The notes under the pieces are model-generated. The model did not search any database. It was not told the origin of the DNA and was given only the letters and a program-made list of their open reading frames with translations. From contig NZ_JALPTH010000012.1 of assembly GCF_023218175.1 (NCBI RefSeq), positions 1-64,000 of the forward strand: a stretch of DNA of 64,000 bases, read 5' to 3'. Position 1 is the stretch's first letter. Each line of letters begins with the position of its first letter. The position numbers and the translations under genes are program-made. This stretch comes from Streptomyces lichenis (lineage in GTDB: Bacteria; Actinomycetota; Actinomycetes; Streptomycetales; Streptomycetaceae). This document shows positions 37,493 through 46,517 of this stretch, piece after piece.

Positions 37493-37624
37493 CGAGAGGC
37501 GTCTCGGCTCCGGCGGGGTGAGCAGGCCGCCATCCGGCCCGCGCCGGCCGGGCGATGCCGGGCGGCCGGGGCCGGCTGTCGGCGGCCGCTCGCACGGCTG
37601 AGCCGGAGGAGCCTCCGCCGATGC

Positions 37625-40600
37625 CTAGGGGCCGGCCGGCGGGCAGGTCCGGTGCGGTAGCCAAGCGGGCATGCCGCGGCGCTCCTCCTCGGAGAGGTCG
37701 CGGCCGAGGGTGTCACACAGCTGCTTCTTCCAGGTTCGGGGGTCGAGGTGAAGGATGCTCACCACCCCGACATCGACGCGCCGGAGCAGCGTCCGGCCGT
37801 CGCGGGAGATGCCCAGGAACTCCTCCTCCTGCGCGAGGAGGTAGGAGTCGCCGCGGTCCTGGGGGTCCGCCACGTCCTGGAACCGTACGGAGTTGCCGTT
37901 GGCCAGGAAGTACACCGAGCCCTCCGGAAGGAAGCCGTGCTGGAAGCCGCCGTTCTGGTGCAGCGGCCCGACCGGGCCGAGGACCCTCCGGTGGGGCCGC
38001 CCCTGCCGCCCCACCGACCACACTTCCAGCATCGACCCCTTGGTCTCCACGACGGCGAAGTCGCCGCTCCGGTCGAGCACGGCCGTGCTGACGTCGGATC
38101 CCAGCTCGACCCGAAGCCCCTTGTTCTCCTGGCCCGTGCGCAGCGAAACGGCGTGGATGACCGGTTGACCGGCGACCAGGAGCTGTATGTGTCCCGGCTC
38201 GGGGTGGAAGGAGGCGGTGAACGGCGGCAGATCCTTGGAGACGAGCCCCAGGTCGCGGACGTCGAACGGCTTCGACAGGCGCCGGCCGTCCCGGGCGTTG
38301 AAGTACTCGATGACGCTTCCCGAGACGGTCAGCAACTCGTCGCGGGGGCCGAAGAGGACCCGCACGAACGTGTCCTTGGGAGGCGGCTCGGTGACGATGT
38401 CGGTGGCCGTACGCAGGGAGGGGAGCTCCCAGACCCGGACCTTGTTCGAGGCGATGAGGTCGGCGGCCAGTGTTCCGCTCCGGTCGGCCTTCACCTCGGG
38501 CGCACCCTGGTCGGGATTCCACCACGACTTCCTGGAGGGCCGCTGCACCTCCTTGAGGACGCTCGTGCCCTCCGCGTCCAACCGCACGATGCCCAGCCTC
38601 CCGCCGCCCTCCCCGAACCGCACCACCGCCTCATCCCTTTCCGCCCAAGCCGCACCGGCGAGCAGCACCGGGCGGCTGTCGGCTTCGACGGTCTCCCAGT
38701 CCAGGCGGCGGCCGGTCACCGCGGACTCGTCCCGGACGATCAGCACGAACTCCTGCGGGTCGCCCACCAGGGGCAGGTCCTCGTCCAAGGCCCCGCTCCC
38801 GGGCCCCAGGGCCTTTCGTACCCCGCTTCCCGGGCGCGTTCCGACGACTTCCCATGAGGACCCCAGGCCGTGTACCGCGAAGTGGTCCCCCGTGCCGTCG
38901 ATCGCGAGGTGACCGCAGGTGGAGCTCAACCATCCGGCCTGGTGCCGTGCGAGTACCCGGCCGTCGGCCACGCGGACGGCCTCGTACCGGGGGCCCGTGC
39001 GCCCTTTGCGGCAGACGGCCAGCACCGCGCCGTCGCCCGACAGAGCGAGCGTGGGCAGCACCGGCGCGTTGACGCCCGTGGCCAGCTCCCGGGTCCTGCC
39101 GGTGGTGGTGTCGATCGCCACCAGCGAGGCCGTCCGCTCCTCCTCCTGCTCGGCGTCGGGGCGCGGATGACCCACGAGCGTGTCGCCGTCCGGCCCGAAC
39201 CACACCCGCTCGACGGCGGGCAGCCGCCCGGGCGGCTGCCGCGTCCGCCGGGTCGCCAGCTCCCGGATCCGTACCCTGCCGTCGGTCGCGGTGACCACCT
39301 CGCGGGCATCGGGGGAGAAGTCCGCGAGGCCGAGACGCTGGTCGGACGAGGATCCCGGCTCCCCGACCTCCGCACCGCGGATCCGCTGCTCCCGGCCCAC
39401 CACCGCTGCCTCGTCGGTCTCCGCGGGGTTCACGTCGTGCCAGACCAGGGTCCCGCCGTCCATCGTCGACAGATAGGCGATCCTGCGGCCGTCCCTGCTG
39501 ACCATGGGGAAGAAGGCCTGCTCGGCGAGGGGGAGCCGGGCCCGTAGGATCCGCTCGCCGGCGCCCCGGACGAAGAGCACGGCGCCCCCCTTCGAGTTCG
39601 TCACCCCTCCCGCCTTGGTCGTCACCAGCACCACCCGGCCGTCCGTGCTCGTCGCCGTCTGGTCGATCAGGGCCCCGGTCCCGGTCAGAGCCCACCGGTC
39701 CCGCGCGAAGTGGTCATAGCGGCGCAGCAGCGCGTTGCGGGCCTCCTGGGTGGGGGAGAGGTCGTAGGCCGCCATGGCGACCAGGGCCGCGCCCCCCGGG
39801 TCCCGCTTCGCCAGCTCGTCCGAGAGGGTCGCCAGCGACCGCGACCGCCCCTCCGCCTCCCGTACCGCGCTGATCCGGGACTCCTGGGCCAGGAAGGTGA
39901 CAAGCCCGGCGACGAGTGCGAGGGCGAGCGCGGCGGCTCCCCACGCGGCCCGCGCACGTCCCCGCCGCAGCCGGTGACGGCGGCGGGCGAGGCCGATGAA
40001 CTCCCGCTCCTCGGGCGACAGTTCGCCTTCGCGGCTGAGCAGCCGACGGGTCAGGGACCCCAGCTGCAGGGGACCGGGCAGGAGATCGGGCGAACGCCCG
40101 CCCCTCTCCCAGCGGTCGAGGTCATGGCGCAGCTCCGCGCGGGCCGCCAACAGATCGCTGTCGGTCCGCACCTGCTCGGCGAGCGTCGGCCAGGCACTGA
40201 TCAGCGTCTCGTGGGCGAGCTCGGCCGTCTGCGGCCCGTCCTCCTGCCCGTGCAGCACCAGCAGCCGGCGTTCGGCCAGCGACCGGGCGATCCGCCACCG
40301 CGCCTCGCCCGCCTCCTCGCGGCTGATCACGCGGCGCAGCCGGGCCTCGCTCCCGGGCAGCACCCGGACGAGCCCGGTGAGCAGCCGCAACGCGTCGGCC
40401 TCGTCCTCCGGGCGCACGCACTCCCGCCAGGCCTGTTCCGCGTGGCGGGCCAGCGCGCCGGAGACGCCGCCCAGTTCGCCGTATGTCGTCAGCCGTAGCC
40501 GGCCCCCGGACCGCCGTTCCCACAGCTGGGTGAGGACGAAGCCCAGCAGGGGCAGGATGCCGGGCGCGGCCCCGGCGTCCCGCCGGATGCGGTCCTCCAG

Positions 40601-42031
40601 CCCGGGGTCGTACGCCACGGCCGGCAGCTGTCGGACCGGCTCGCCGATCACCTCCGCGAGCTGGTCCTCGGACATCGGGGCGAGCGGGACATTGGTCCCG
40701 CCCGTCAACGCCGCTCCCACGACCGGGTGGTTGAGTGCCGCGTCCACGAAGTCGGAGCGCAGGGTGAGCAGAACGCGCAAGCCCTCGGGCCGCCCCTCGC
40801 GGAGAAGCAGCTCGGTGACCTCCGTCAGCTCGGCCTCGGAGCGGTCCAGGAGCGCTTCGGCCTGGTCGAGGACGACGAGGACCCGGTGGCCCGCGCTCCC
40901 GAGCACGCGGTCGAGGACGTCGGCGAATGACCCCTCTCCCAGCAGCGAGCCCAGGTGCTCGGCGCTCTCGACCGGAGCGGGCCCGCCCGTTCCGTCCGCC
41001 GCCCGCTTCGCCCGCACCTCCAGGTGCACCTCGTACAGGCGGGTGGCGAGTGCGTAGCGCAGGGATGAGAGGTGCCCGGCGTTGAGGACCAGGACGGCGT
41101 ACCCCGCCTCTCGCATTCTGGGCACCACCCCGGCCAGCGCCAGCGAGGACTTGCCGCACCCGGAGGGCCCGTACAGGGTGACGGTCGGCCGAGTGCCCCG
41201 CAGGGAACCGAGCACGTTCTCGATATCCTCGTCCCGTCCGAAGAAGACGCCGGCGTCCGCCTCCTGGAAGGTGGCGAGACCCCGGAAGGGGGTCGGCGGG
41301 GTGACCAGGCACTCGAGCTCGGGCAGCGCGTCCAGCAGTGCCCGGGTCCGCAGGGCGAACGCCTGCTGGCCTCCGCGTACGGGCTCGGCGGCCACCATCA
41401 GCCCTACCGCAGCCCCGAGTTCGTCGTCCCAGACGGGGCTGCCGCTGAAACCCGGCCTGACGTTCGCGCCCTCGCCGTCGCCCCGGGAGAGCTGGATCCA
41501 CCCCTCGCCGGTCGGCCCCCGGAACGTACCGCTGTGCCAGATGCCGCCGGGGTGCTCGTCGGTGAACCCCACGGCCCGCGCGGCGTGGTGCCACACGCCC
41601 TGCGGAGGGTCGGCCAGGGGCAGCGGCCGGGCACCGGGCAGCGGCTCCCGCAGCCGCAGCAGAGCCATGTCACCGCTCCGGTCGGGCCCGACGGGTACCC
41701 AGCGCCGGACTTCGGCGGTACGGGCACCGCCGTCGTATCCACCCCCGGCGTTCCGGGCCAACGGCAGGTCGAGTAAGACCTCCGCCCCGGGCTCCACGGG
41801 CTCCTCCCGCCGCCGGTCGAGGGCGTCGGACACCACATGGGCGCAGGTGAGCACCAGATCGCCGGTGACCAGGAAGCCCGCACCGGCGATCACGCCGCCT
41901 GGGCCCATGACGCGGACGACGGCGCAGACAAGCGCCGCCTCGGAGCCGTACCCGGGGTCGGGCCGCGTCGCCGGCTGCTCCGGAGCTGCCAGCCGGTCGT
42001 CGGCGTGCCCGCCGCGCCATCCGTGTGTCAC
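37625..42031 (-). CDS. Trypsin-like protease / nSTAND NTPase / beta-propeller protein
   Basis: 1,468 aa. (1) Residues 30-240: trypsin-like domain with H65 (LTCAHVV), D121 (GDMALLRL) and S196 (PGFSGSPVW), a complete catalytic triad. (2) Residues 249-620: nSTAND1-type NTPase starting FRGLATFQEADAGVFFGRDE, with P-loop GPSGCGKSS (288-296), Walker B VLVVLDQAEALL (384-395) and LAHETLISAWPTL (605-617). (3) A basic stretch and one membrane segment (about 697-714). (4) Residues about 780-1468: weakly repeated beta strands, probably a degenerate WD40 propeller. STAND proteins act as ligand-triggered switches; here a sensed signal may release the protease. GTG 42031 follows GGGGGCGAA. It stands alone between decaying genes. 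Confidence 0.88.
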   Translation of the reverse strand: MTHGWRGGHADDRLAAPEQPATRPDPGYGSEAALVCAVVRVMGPGGVIAGAGFLVTGDLVLTCAHVVSDALDRRREEPVEPGAEVLLDLPLARNAGGGYDGGARTAEVRRWVPVGPDRSGDMALLRLREPLPGARPLPLADPPQGVWHHAARAVGFTDEHPGGIWHSGTFRGPTGEGWIQLSRGDGEGANVRPGFSGSPVWDDELGAAVGLMVAAEPVRGGQQAFALRTRALLDALPELECLVTPPTPFRGLATFQEADAGVFFGRDEDIENVLGSLRGTRPTVTLYGPSGCGKSSLALAGVVPRMREAGYAVLVLNAGHLSSLRYALATRLYEVHLEVRAKRAADGTGGPAPVESAEHLGSLLGEGSFADVLDRVLGSAGHRVLVVLDQAEALLDRSEAELTEVTELLLREGRPEGLRVLLTLRSDFVDAALNHPVVGAALTGGTNVPLAPMSEDQLAEVIGEPVRQLPAVAYDPGLEDRIRRDAGAAPGILPLLGFVLTQLWERRSGGRLRLTTYGELGGVSGALARHAEQAWRECVRPEDEADALRLLTGLVRVLPGSEARLRRVISREEAGEARWRIARSLAERRLLVLHGQEDGPQTAELAHETLISAWPTLAEQVRTDSDLLAARAELRHDLDRWERGGRSPDLLPGPLQLGSLTRRLLSREGELSPEEREFIGLARRRHRLRRGRARAAWGAAALALALVAGLVTFLAQESRISAVREAEGRSRSLATLSDELAKRDPGGAALVAMAAYDLSPTQEARNALLRRYDHFARDRWALTGTGALIDQTATSTDGRVVLVTTKAGGVTNSKGGAVLFVRGAGERILRARLPLAEQAFFPMVSRDGRRIAYLSTMDGGTLVWHDVNPAETDEAAVVGREQRIRGAEVGEPGSSSDQRLGLADFSPDAREVVTATDGRVRIRELATRRTRQPPGRLPAVERVWFGPDGDTLVGHPRPDAEQEEERTASLVAIDTTTGRTRELATGVNAPVLPTLALSGDGAVLAVCRKGRTGPRYEAVRVADGRVLARHQAGWLSSTCGHLAIDGTGDHFAVHGLGSSWEVVGTRPGSGVRKALGPGSGALDEDLPLVGDPQEFVLIVRDESAVTGRRLDWETVEADSRPVLLAGAAWAERDEAVVRFGEGGGRLGIVRLDAEGTSVLKEVQRPSRKSWWNPDQGAPEVKADRSGTLAADLIASNKVRVWELPSLRTATDIVTEPPPKDTFVRVLFGPRDELLTVSGSVIEYFNARDGRRLSKPFDVRDLGLVSKDLPPFTASFHPEPGHIQLLVAGQPVIHAVSLRTGQENKGLRVELGSDVSTAVLDRSGDFAVVETKGSMLEVWSVGRQGRPHRRVLGPVGPLHQNGGFQHGFLPEGSVYFLANGNSVRFQDVADPQDRGDSYLLAQEEEFLGISRDGRTLLRRVDVGVVSILHLDPRTWKKQLCDTLGRDLSEEERRGMPAWLPHRTCPPAGP

Positions 42032-42555
42032 TTCGCCCCCGCCTGCGTCACCCGCCCTGTTCGTCCCTCAGTATCGGCGTCCGCCGCCGAAAGGTCGCGC
42101 TTGTTCCTGGCCAGGCCCCCGGGAGAAACCGGCCGCGGTGGCGCCGATGGACGGGGCTCGACGGACCAGGCCCTCCCCAGACGCCCGGGGGCAGGAACGA
42201 GGTCCACCGTGGATGCCACCAGTGGCCGGGCCGGTGAGTTCAAGCGCGAGATCGAGCCCGTCCGGGCCGACGTTTCCTGCCACCTTGGTGCGCTGGGCGC
42301 CGGCTGGCTCGGGAGCGGTGCCCGGCGAGCTTCTGGCGCCTTCCTGGGGGTGGCGATGGCGGCGCGGACGTGCTGGCGGGTGCCGCTGGGACGGGGCTGG
42401 TGGTGAGGGTACCGGCGATCTTGCGGGGGGCACTGGAGGCGGGCCGCCCCCCTCTCTCTTCGGCGCCAGCGGCCTGATTGAGCTGCCGACGTCCGCTCGT
42501 ACTCCTCCTGAGCGGCATGGTGGCTGTGACAGCGCTCGGCGGCCGACGGCGGAGA
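42032..42555. other. Intergenic region of 524 bp
   Basis: No gene is supported. Short frames are present on both strands but none has an adequate start, length or codon pattern. It lies upstream of the STAND gene and would carry its promoter, which I cannot identify. Confidence 0.4.
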
Positions 42556-42936
42556 TCAGTTGACGGCGCGCAGAAAGTCCTCCACTACCCGGGACATCGC
42601 CTGGCGGGCCGGGGTGATGTGGGTGCGGGGGTCGACTCCGGCGGTGTCGGCGGCGAGGTAGTCGCGCAGGGCCCTGGTGAAGCCGGTGTCGAGGGCGGTG
42701 CCGACGTTGACCTTGAGGATGCCGCTGTTGACGGCCGCGTCGATCTCGGGGTCGGGCACGCCGCTGGAGCCGTGCAGGACGAGGGGGGCCGGGACGGCGT
42801 CCCGCGGGGAGGCGATGAGGGTGTGGTCGAGCTCTGCGGTGCGTTCGGTCATGGCGTGGGAGGAGGCGACCGCCACCGCCCAGGCGCCGACGCCGCTCGC
42901 GGCGACGTACGAGGCGCCTGCCGCCGGGTCGGTGCG
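42556..42936 (-). pseudogene. 3' remnant of a class II fructose-bisphosphate-type aldolase gene
   Basis: The last about 125 codons resemble class II aldolases (fructose or tagatose bisphosphate): TDPAAGASYVAASGVGAWAV, AVASSHAMTERTAELDH, VLHGSSGVPDPEIDAAVNSG, ILKVNVGTALDTGFTRALRD, ending SRVVEDFLRAVN. The zinc-binding His of VLHGSSG and phosphate loop NVGTA are kept, but the N-terminal half, with the first zinc ligands, is missing; upstream sequence is unrelated. Truncated gene, probably non-functional. Confidence 0.75.
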
Positions 42937-42977
42937 TGCGCCGGGAGCGTGCGCACTGAGAGGCCTTTCCCGGGGGG

Positions 42978-43137
42978 CGACGACGGCTCCGCCACCTGCG
43001 CGTTCGTCATGCCCTCCACCGTCGACGGCCGGCCCGGCTACCGCGACGACCCCCTCGCCAACGACCAGGACTGGGCCCTCGCCCTCTGGCTGCGCACCAC
43101 AACCGCGCCGCAGACGCCCCACCACAGCCGTCCGTGA
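42978..43137 (+). pseudogene. Possible 3' remnant of an unknown gene
   Basis: About 50 codons with almost every third base G or C, reading CAFVMPSTVDGRPGYRDDPL and ANDQDWALALWLRTTTAPQ, end at a TGA at 43135-43137. No start codon or family is recognised. It abuts the aldolase remnant on the other strand, as if two genes had been joined by a deletion. Confidence 0.35.
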
Positions 43138-43362
43138 CCAGCACCTTCACGACCGAGTGATTCCGCCGCGCCCGCAAACGGCCACGCGCCGGGCCTGCCC
43201 ACCCAGGAGCAGGTGACTGCGGGCCTCCCCCACGGCGGGATCTACGACAGGGGAATCTGTCTGCGCGCAGTGCGAGGTCACCCCCTGCGCCCGCCGCTGA
43301 GCGGACCAGAGGGCCGTACGGTGCCCGAGTCCGCCCGAGCGCCCCGACGAGGCGGCCTCGTG

Positions 43363-43368
43363 TAGGGT
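43363..43368 (+). promoter_or_regulatory. -10 box for leaderless lysR gene
   Basis: TAGGGT lies eight bases before ATG 43377. No ribosome site is present, so the transcript probably begins at or within two bases of the ATG. Confidence 0.5.
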
Positions 43369-43376
43369 GGCGCGCG

Positions 43377-44270
43377 ATGGAGATCTTCCATTTGCGCTAC
43401 TTCGTGGCGGTGGCCGAGAAGCTCAGCTTCACCAAGGCCGCACAGCAGTTGCACATGGCGACGTCACCGCTGAGCCGGCGGATCCGGGACCTGGAACAGG
43501 ACCTGGGCACCGTGCTGTTCGAGCGGGACACCCACAGCGTCCACCTGACGCGCGCCGGGGCGGCGCTGCTGCCCATCGCCAAGAGCGCCCTGTCGACCTT
43601 CGACGACATCCCGTGGCGGTTGCAGCAGGCGGTCGGCGAGGAGCGCCGGACGGTCTCCATGGGCATAGCGCCGGGCATCCATCTGAGTGTCCGTGAGCGC
43701 CTCAAGCAGGTGCAGGAGCGCGGCTCGCGGGAGTACGCCTTCAAACGCTGGCCCGGCGGCAGCAGTGACCTGCTGGCCTCCGTGCGTCGCGGCCGGCTCG
43801 ACTTCGCCGTGGTCCATCTCCCCGTGCACGCGCCGGGTGTCCGTGTGCTGCGGGTGTTCGAGGAACCGCTGGGCGCGCTCCTCCCGGCCGACGAGTTCGG
43901 GGAGCGTACGTCGGTCTCGCTGGGAGATCTCCTGGACCTGACCTATGTCACGGTGTCACCCGGCTGTCTGCCCACGTACTTCGAGCAGATCTCCGTGCGC
44001 CTGGCGGCGGCGGGGATCAATCGCAGGATCACGCTCGACAGCGCCGACTACGGCAGTGTGCGGGAGATCATCGCCAACGGCTCCTCCTTCGCCCTCACCA
44101 TGCTCGACCCCGGCAACCCCATCAGGGACCTGGACGTCGGTGAGTGCGTGGTCCTGCCCTTCAGCGATTTCCGCCCCCAGTTGTCGACGGGGCTGATCTG
44201 GCGCCAGGAGCGAGCCGAGGCCGGCGGTGACCTGCACGGGCTCGTGTCGCACATCCAGCACGTCTTCTGA
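43377..44270 (+). CDS. LysR family transcriptional regulator
   Basis: 297 aa. Helix-turn-helix at 1-60 (MEIFHLRYFVAVAEKLSFTK, SPLSRRIRDLEQDLG) and an effector domain typical of the BenM/CatM-like group (TVSMGIAPGIHLSVRERLKQ; FEEPLGALLPADE). It is followed, same strand, by the CoA operon after 235 bp and is the obvious candidate regulator of it. Probably leaderless. Confidence 0.9.
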   Translation: MEIFHLRYFVAVAEKLSFTKAAQQLHMATSPLSRRIRDLEQDLGTVLFERDTHSVHLTRAGAALLPIAKSALSTFDDIPWRLQQAVGEERRTVSMGIAPGIHLSVRERLKQVQERGSREYAFKRWPGGSSDLLASVRRGRLDFAVVHLPVHAPGVRVLRVFEEPLGALLPADEFGERTSVSLGDLLDLTYVTVSPGCLPTYFEQISVRLAAAGINRRITLDSADYGSVREIIANGSSFALTMLDPGNPIRDLDVGECVVLPFSDFRPQLSTGLIWRQERAEAGGDLHGLVSHIQHVF

Positions 44271-44350
44271 CGGCACCGCACCGACACCTGTTCCGCGTCC
44301 ACGTCCGCACCGGCACCCCGCGTCGGGCCGCCGCGTCCGCCGTCGCAAGG

Positions 44351-44375
44351 CGGTGTGACCGCGCGGGTCACACCG
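44351..44375. terminator. Inverted repeat after lysR
   Basis: CGGTGTGACC (44351-44360) and GGTCACACCG (44366-44375) form a 10-bp perfect stem with a 5-base loop, about 80 bp after the lysR stop. Most likely a terminator; it could also be a protein-binding site. Confidence 0.55.
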
Positions 44376-44400
44376 TTCTCCCCGGGTCGGTATCACCCAA

Positions 44401-44419
44401 TGATTGCCTGAGGCAATCA
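44401..44419. promoter_or_regulatory. TGATTGCCT-G-AGGCAATCA operator
   Basis: Perfect 9-bp inverted repeat around a single G. It contains TTGCC-N3-GGCAA (a LysR-type T-N11-A box) and overlaps the predicted -35 of the CoA operon promoter. Confidence 0.75.
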
Positions 44420-44433
44420 ATCACTCCTAGCGT
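44404..44433 (+). promoter_or_regulatory. Predicted promoter of the CoA catabolic operon
   Basis: TTGCCT (44404-44409), 18-bp spacer, TAGCGT (44428-44433). The -35 lies inside the inverted repeat. Transcription would start near 44440, about 65 nt before the first gene. Confidence 0.5.
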
Positions 44434-44505
44434 GGTCGGTGAAGCGACAGGCACCGCCGACCCTCCCGCGGTCCGGTGCCACCGACGATCCTGCTAGGAG
44501 TGGTA

Positions 44506-45696
44506 ATGGCTACGCGAGAAAGCGGAGCGAGCGCGGGTGGCGGCGGACCGCTGGCCGGCGTCCGCGTCATCGACCTGGCCACCGTCGTCATGGGTCCCTA
44601 CGCCGCGCAGATCCTCGGAGACCTCGGCGCCGATGTCATCAAGATCGAGTCACCCCGGGACACCGTCCGCAACGGCATGACGTACCGCCACCCCGGGATG
44701 ACACCGCTGCATCTGAACGTCAACCGCAACAAGCGCAGCATCAGCCTGAACCTCAAGGAAGAGGGCGACCGCGACCGGGCCCTGCGGCTGATCGCCCGCT
44801 CCGACATCCTCATCTGCAACATGCGCGTCGGGGCCCTGCGCCGCCTCGGCCTCGACTACGACACCATCGCCGAAGCCAACCCGCACCTCGTCTATGTGCA
44901 CGCCCAGGGCTTCCGCCCCGACTCCGACCGCGCCCGGCTCGCGGCCTACGACGAGACCGTGCAGGCCGCCTCCGGACTGGTGGACCTGGCCCAGCGGGCC
45001 GGTGACATCGGTGTGCCGACCGTCCTGCCGAGCATCCTCGCCGACAAGGTGGCGGCCCTGACGATCGTCTACTCGGCCCTCGCCGCCCTGGTCCACCAGC
45101 GCGCCACGGGTGAAGGCCAACTCGTCGAGGTCCCGATGACGGACGCCCTGCTGGCGTTCAACCTCGTCGAGCACCTGGACGGCCACACCTTCGATCCGCC
45201 GCTCGGCCCGACCGGCTTCCCCAACTCCCTGCTCAAGGGACACGGAGCCCGGCGGACGAAGGACGGCCACGCGATGGTCATCCCCTACAGCCCGCAGGAC
45301 TTCCGCGCCCTCTTCCACGCGGCGGGCCGACCGGACCTCGCGCGGGACCCGCGCGTCAACGCCGAGCGCATCGACGTACGCAACGACGCCGCCGACCTCC
45401 TGGAGCTCCTCGAATCCGTCACTCCGGCCCTCACCACCGACGAATGGGCCGAGGTGTGCACCGAGCACAGCATCCCCTTCGGGCCGGTGCTCCGGCTGGA
45501 GGAGGCGACCAGCGACCCCTATGTGCAGGGCGGCCACCTGCTCGACGTCGCCGAACACCCTACCGAGGGCAGCTACCGGGTCATCGGCATCCCGACGGCC
45601 TTCTCCGCCACCCCGGCCTCCGTCCGCCGGCACGCGCCCCGTCCCGGCCAGGACACCGACGACATCCTCACCGAACTCGAAGGCAGCCGCTCATGA
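44506..45696 (+). CDS. CaiB/BaiF-type (family III) CoA-transferase
   Basis: 396 aa. Family III CoA-transferase: LAGVRVIDLATVVMGPYAAQ, ILGDLGADVIKIESP, and the catalytic Asp expected in RARLAAYDETVQAASGL. Transfers CoA from a donor acyl-CoA to a carboxylic acid, probably the activation step of the pathway encoded by this operon. ATG 44506 follows AGGAGTGGTA; an upstream frame start at 44476 lacks a site. First gene; its stop overlaps the crotonase start (ATGA). Confidence 0.93.
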   Translation: MATRESGASAGGGGPLAGVRVIDLATVVMGPYAAQILGDLGADVIKIESPRDTVRNGMTYRHPGMTPLHLNVNRNKRSISLNLKEEGDRDRALRLIARSDILICNMRVGALRRLGLDYDTIAEANPHLVYVHAQGFRPDSDRARLAAYDETVQAASGLVDLAQRAGDIGVPTVLPSILADKVAALTIVYSALAALVHQRATGEGQLVEVPMTDALLAFNLVEHLDGHTFDPPLGPTGFPNSLLKGHGARRTKDGHAMVIPYSPQDFRALFHAAGRPDLARDPRVNAERIDVRNDAADLLELLESVTPALTTDEWAEVCTEHSIPFGPVLRLEEATSDPYVQGGHLLDVAEHPTEGSYRVIGIPTAFSATPASVRRHAPRPGQDTDDILTELEGSRS

Positions 45697-46505
45697 GCAC
45701 CTCCGGCACCCCCGGCCCCGGCCCCGGCGGGGACCGCACCGCGACCGCCCCCGTCACCACCGAGCAGGCCGGATCCGCGCTGGTGATCACCATCAACCGA
45801 CCCGCGGCCCGCAACGCGGTGGACGCCGGGGTCGCCCAGGGGATCGCCGGGGCCCTCGACCGGCTGGAAGCCGACCCGGCACTGCGGGTGGGCGTGGTCC
45901 AGGGCGCGGGCGGCACCTTCAGCGCCGGCATGGACCTCAAGGCCGCCGCCCGAGGCGAGTCCGCCGAGATCCCCGGCAAGGGGTTCGCGGGCCTGGCCGA
46001 AGCCGAGACGCACAAGCCGCTGATCGCCGCGGTGGAGGGCTTCGCCCTCGGCGGCGGCTTCGAGATCGCCCTGGCCTGCGACCTCGTCATCGCCGCCGCC
46101 GACGCCGTGTTCGCGCTCCCCGAGGTCAAGCGAGGACTGATAGCCGGCGGCGGGGGAGCCATCCGGCTGCCCCGGCGCATCCCCCACCACCTCGCCATGG
46201 AACTGCTGCTCACCGGTCGCACCGTCACCGCCGACCGCGGCGCCGAACTGGGCTTCGTCAACACCGTCACGCCACCCGGCCAGGCCCTGCCCGCCGCGCT
46301 GCGCCTGGCCGAGGAGATCGCCGGCAACGCCCCCCTCGCTCTGGGCGCCGTCAAGGCCGTGGTCCGCCTCGCCGACCGGCTGGACGAACCGGCCGCCTTC
46401 ACCGCGCAGCGCGAGCAACTCGCGGCCCTGGGGCGGTCCCTGGACCTCGCCGAGGGCATCCGCGCCTTCACCGAGAAGCGCGCACCCCACTGGACCGGAC
46501 GATAG
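45693..46505 (+). CDS. Enoyl-CoA hydratase/isomerase family protein (crotonase)
   Basis: 270 aa. Crotonase fold: ALVITINRPAARNAVDAGV, oxyanion-hole segments FSAGMDLKAAA and EGFALGGGFEIALACDLVIA, then LPEVKRGLIAGGGGAIRLPR. Hydrates or isomerises an unsaturated acyl-CoA. ATG 45693 overlaps the upstream stop, and the next gene follows after 12 bp, so it is an integral operon member. Substrate unknown. Confidence 0.92.
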   Translation: MSTSGTPGPGPGGDRTATAPVTTEQAGSALVITINRPAARNAVDAGVAQGIAGALDRLEADPALRVGVVQGAGGTFSAGMDLKAAARGESAEIPGKGFAGLAEAETHKPLIAAVEGFALGGGFEIALACDLVIAAADAVFALPEVKRGLIAGGGGAIRLPRRIPHHLAMELLLTGRTVTADRGAELGFVNTVTPPGQALPAALRLAEEIAGNAPLALGAVKAVVRLADRLDEPAAFTAQREQLAALGRSLDLAEGIRAFTEKRAPHWTGR

Positions 46506-46517
46506 GAGGACAGCGCC

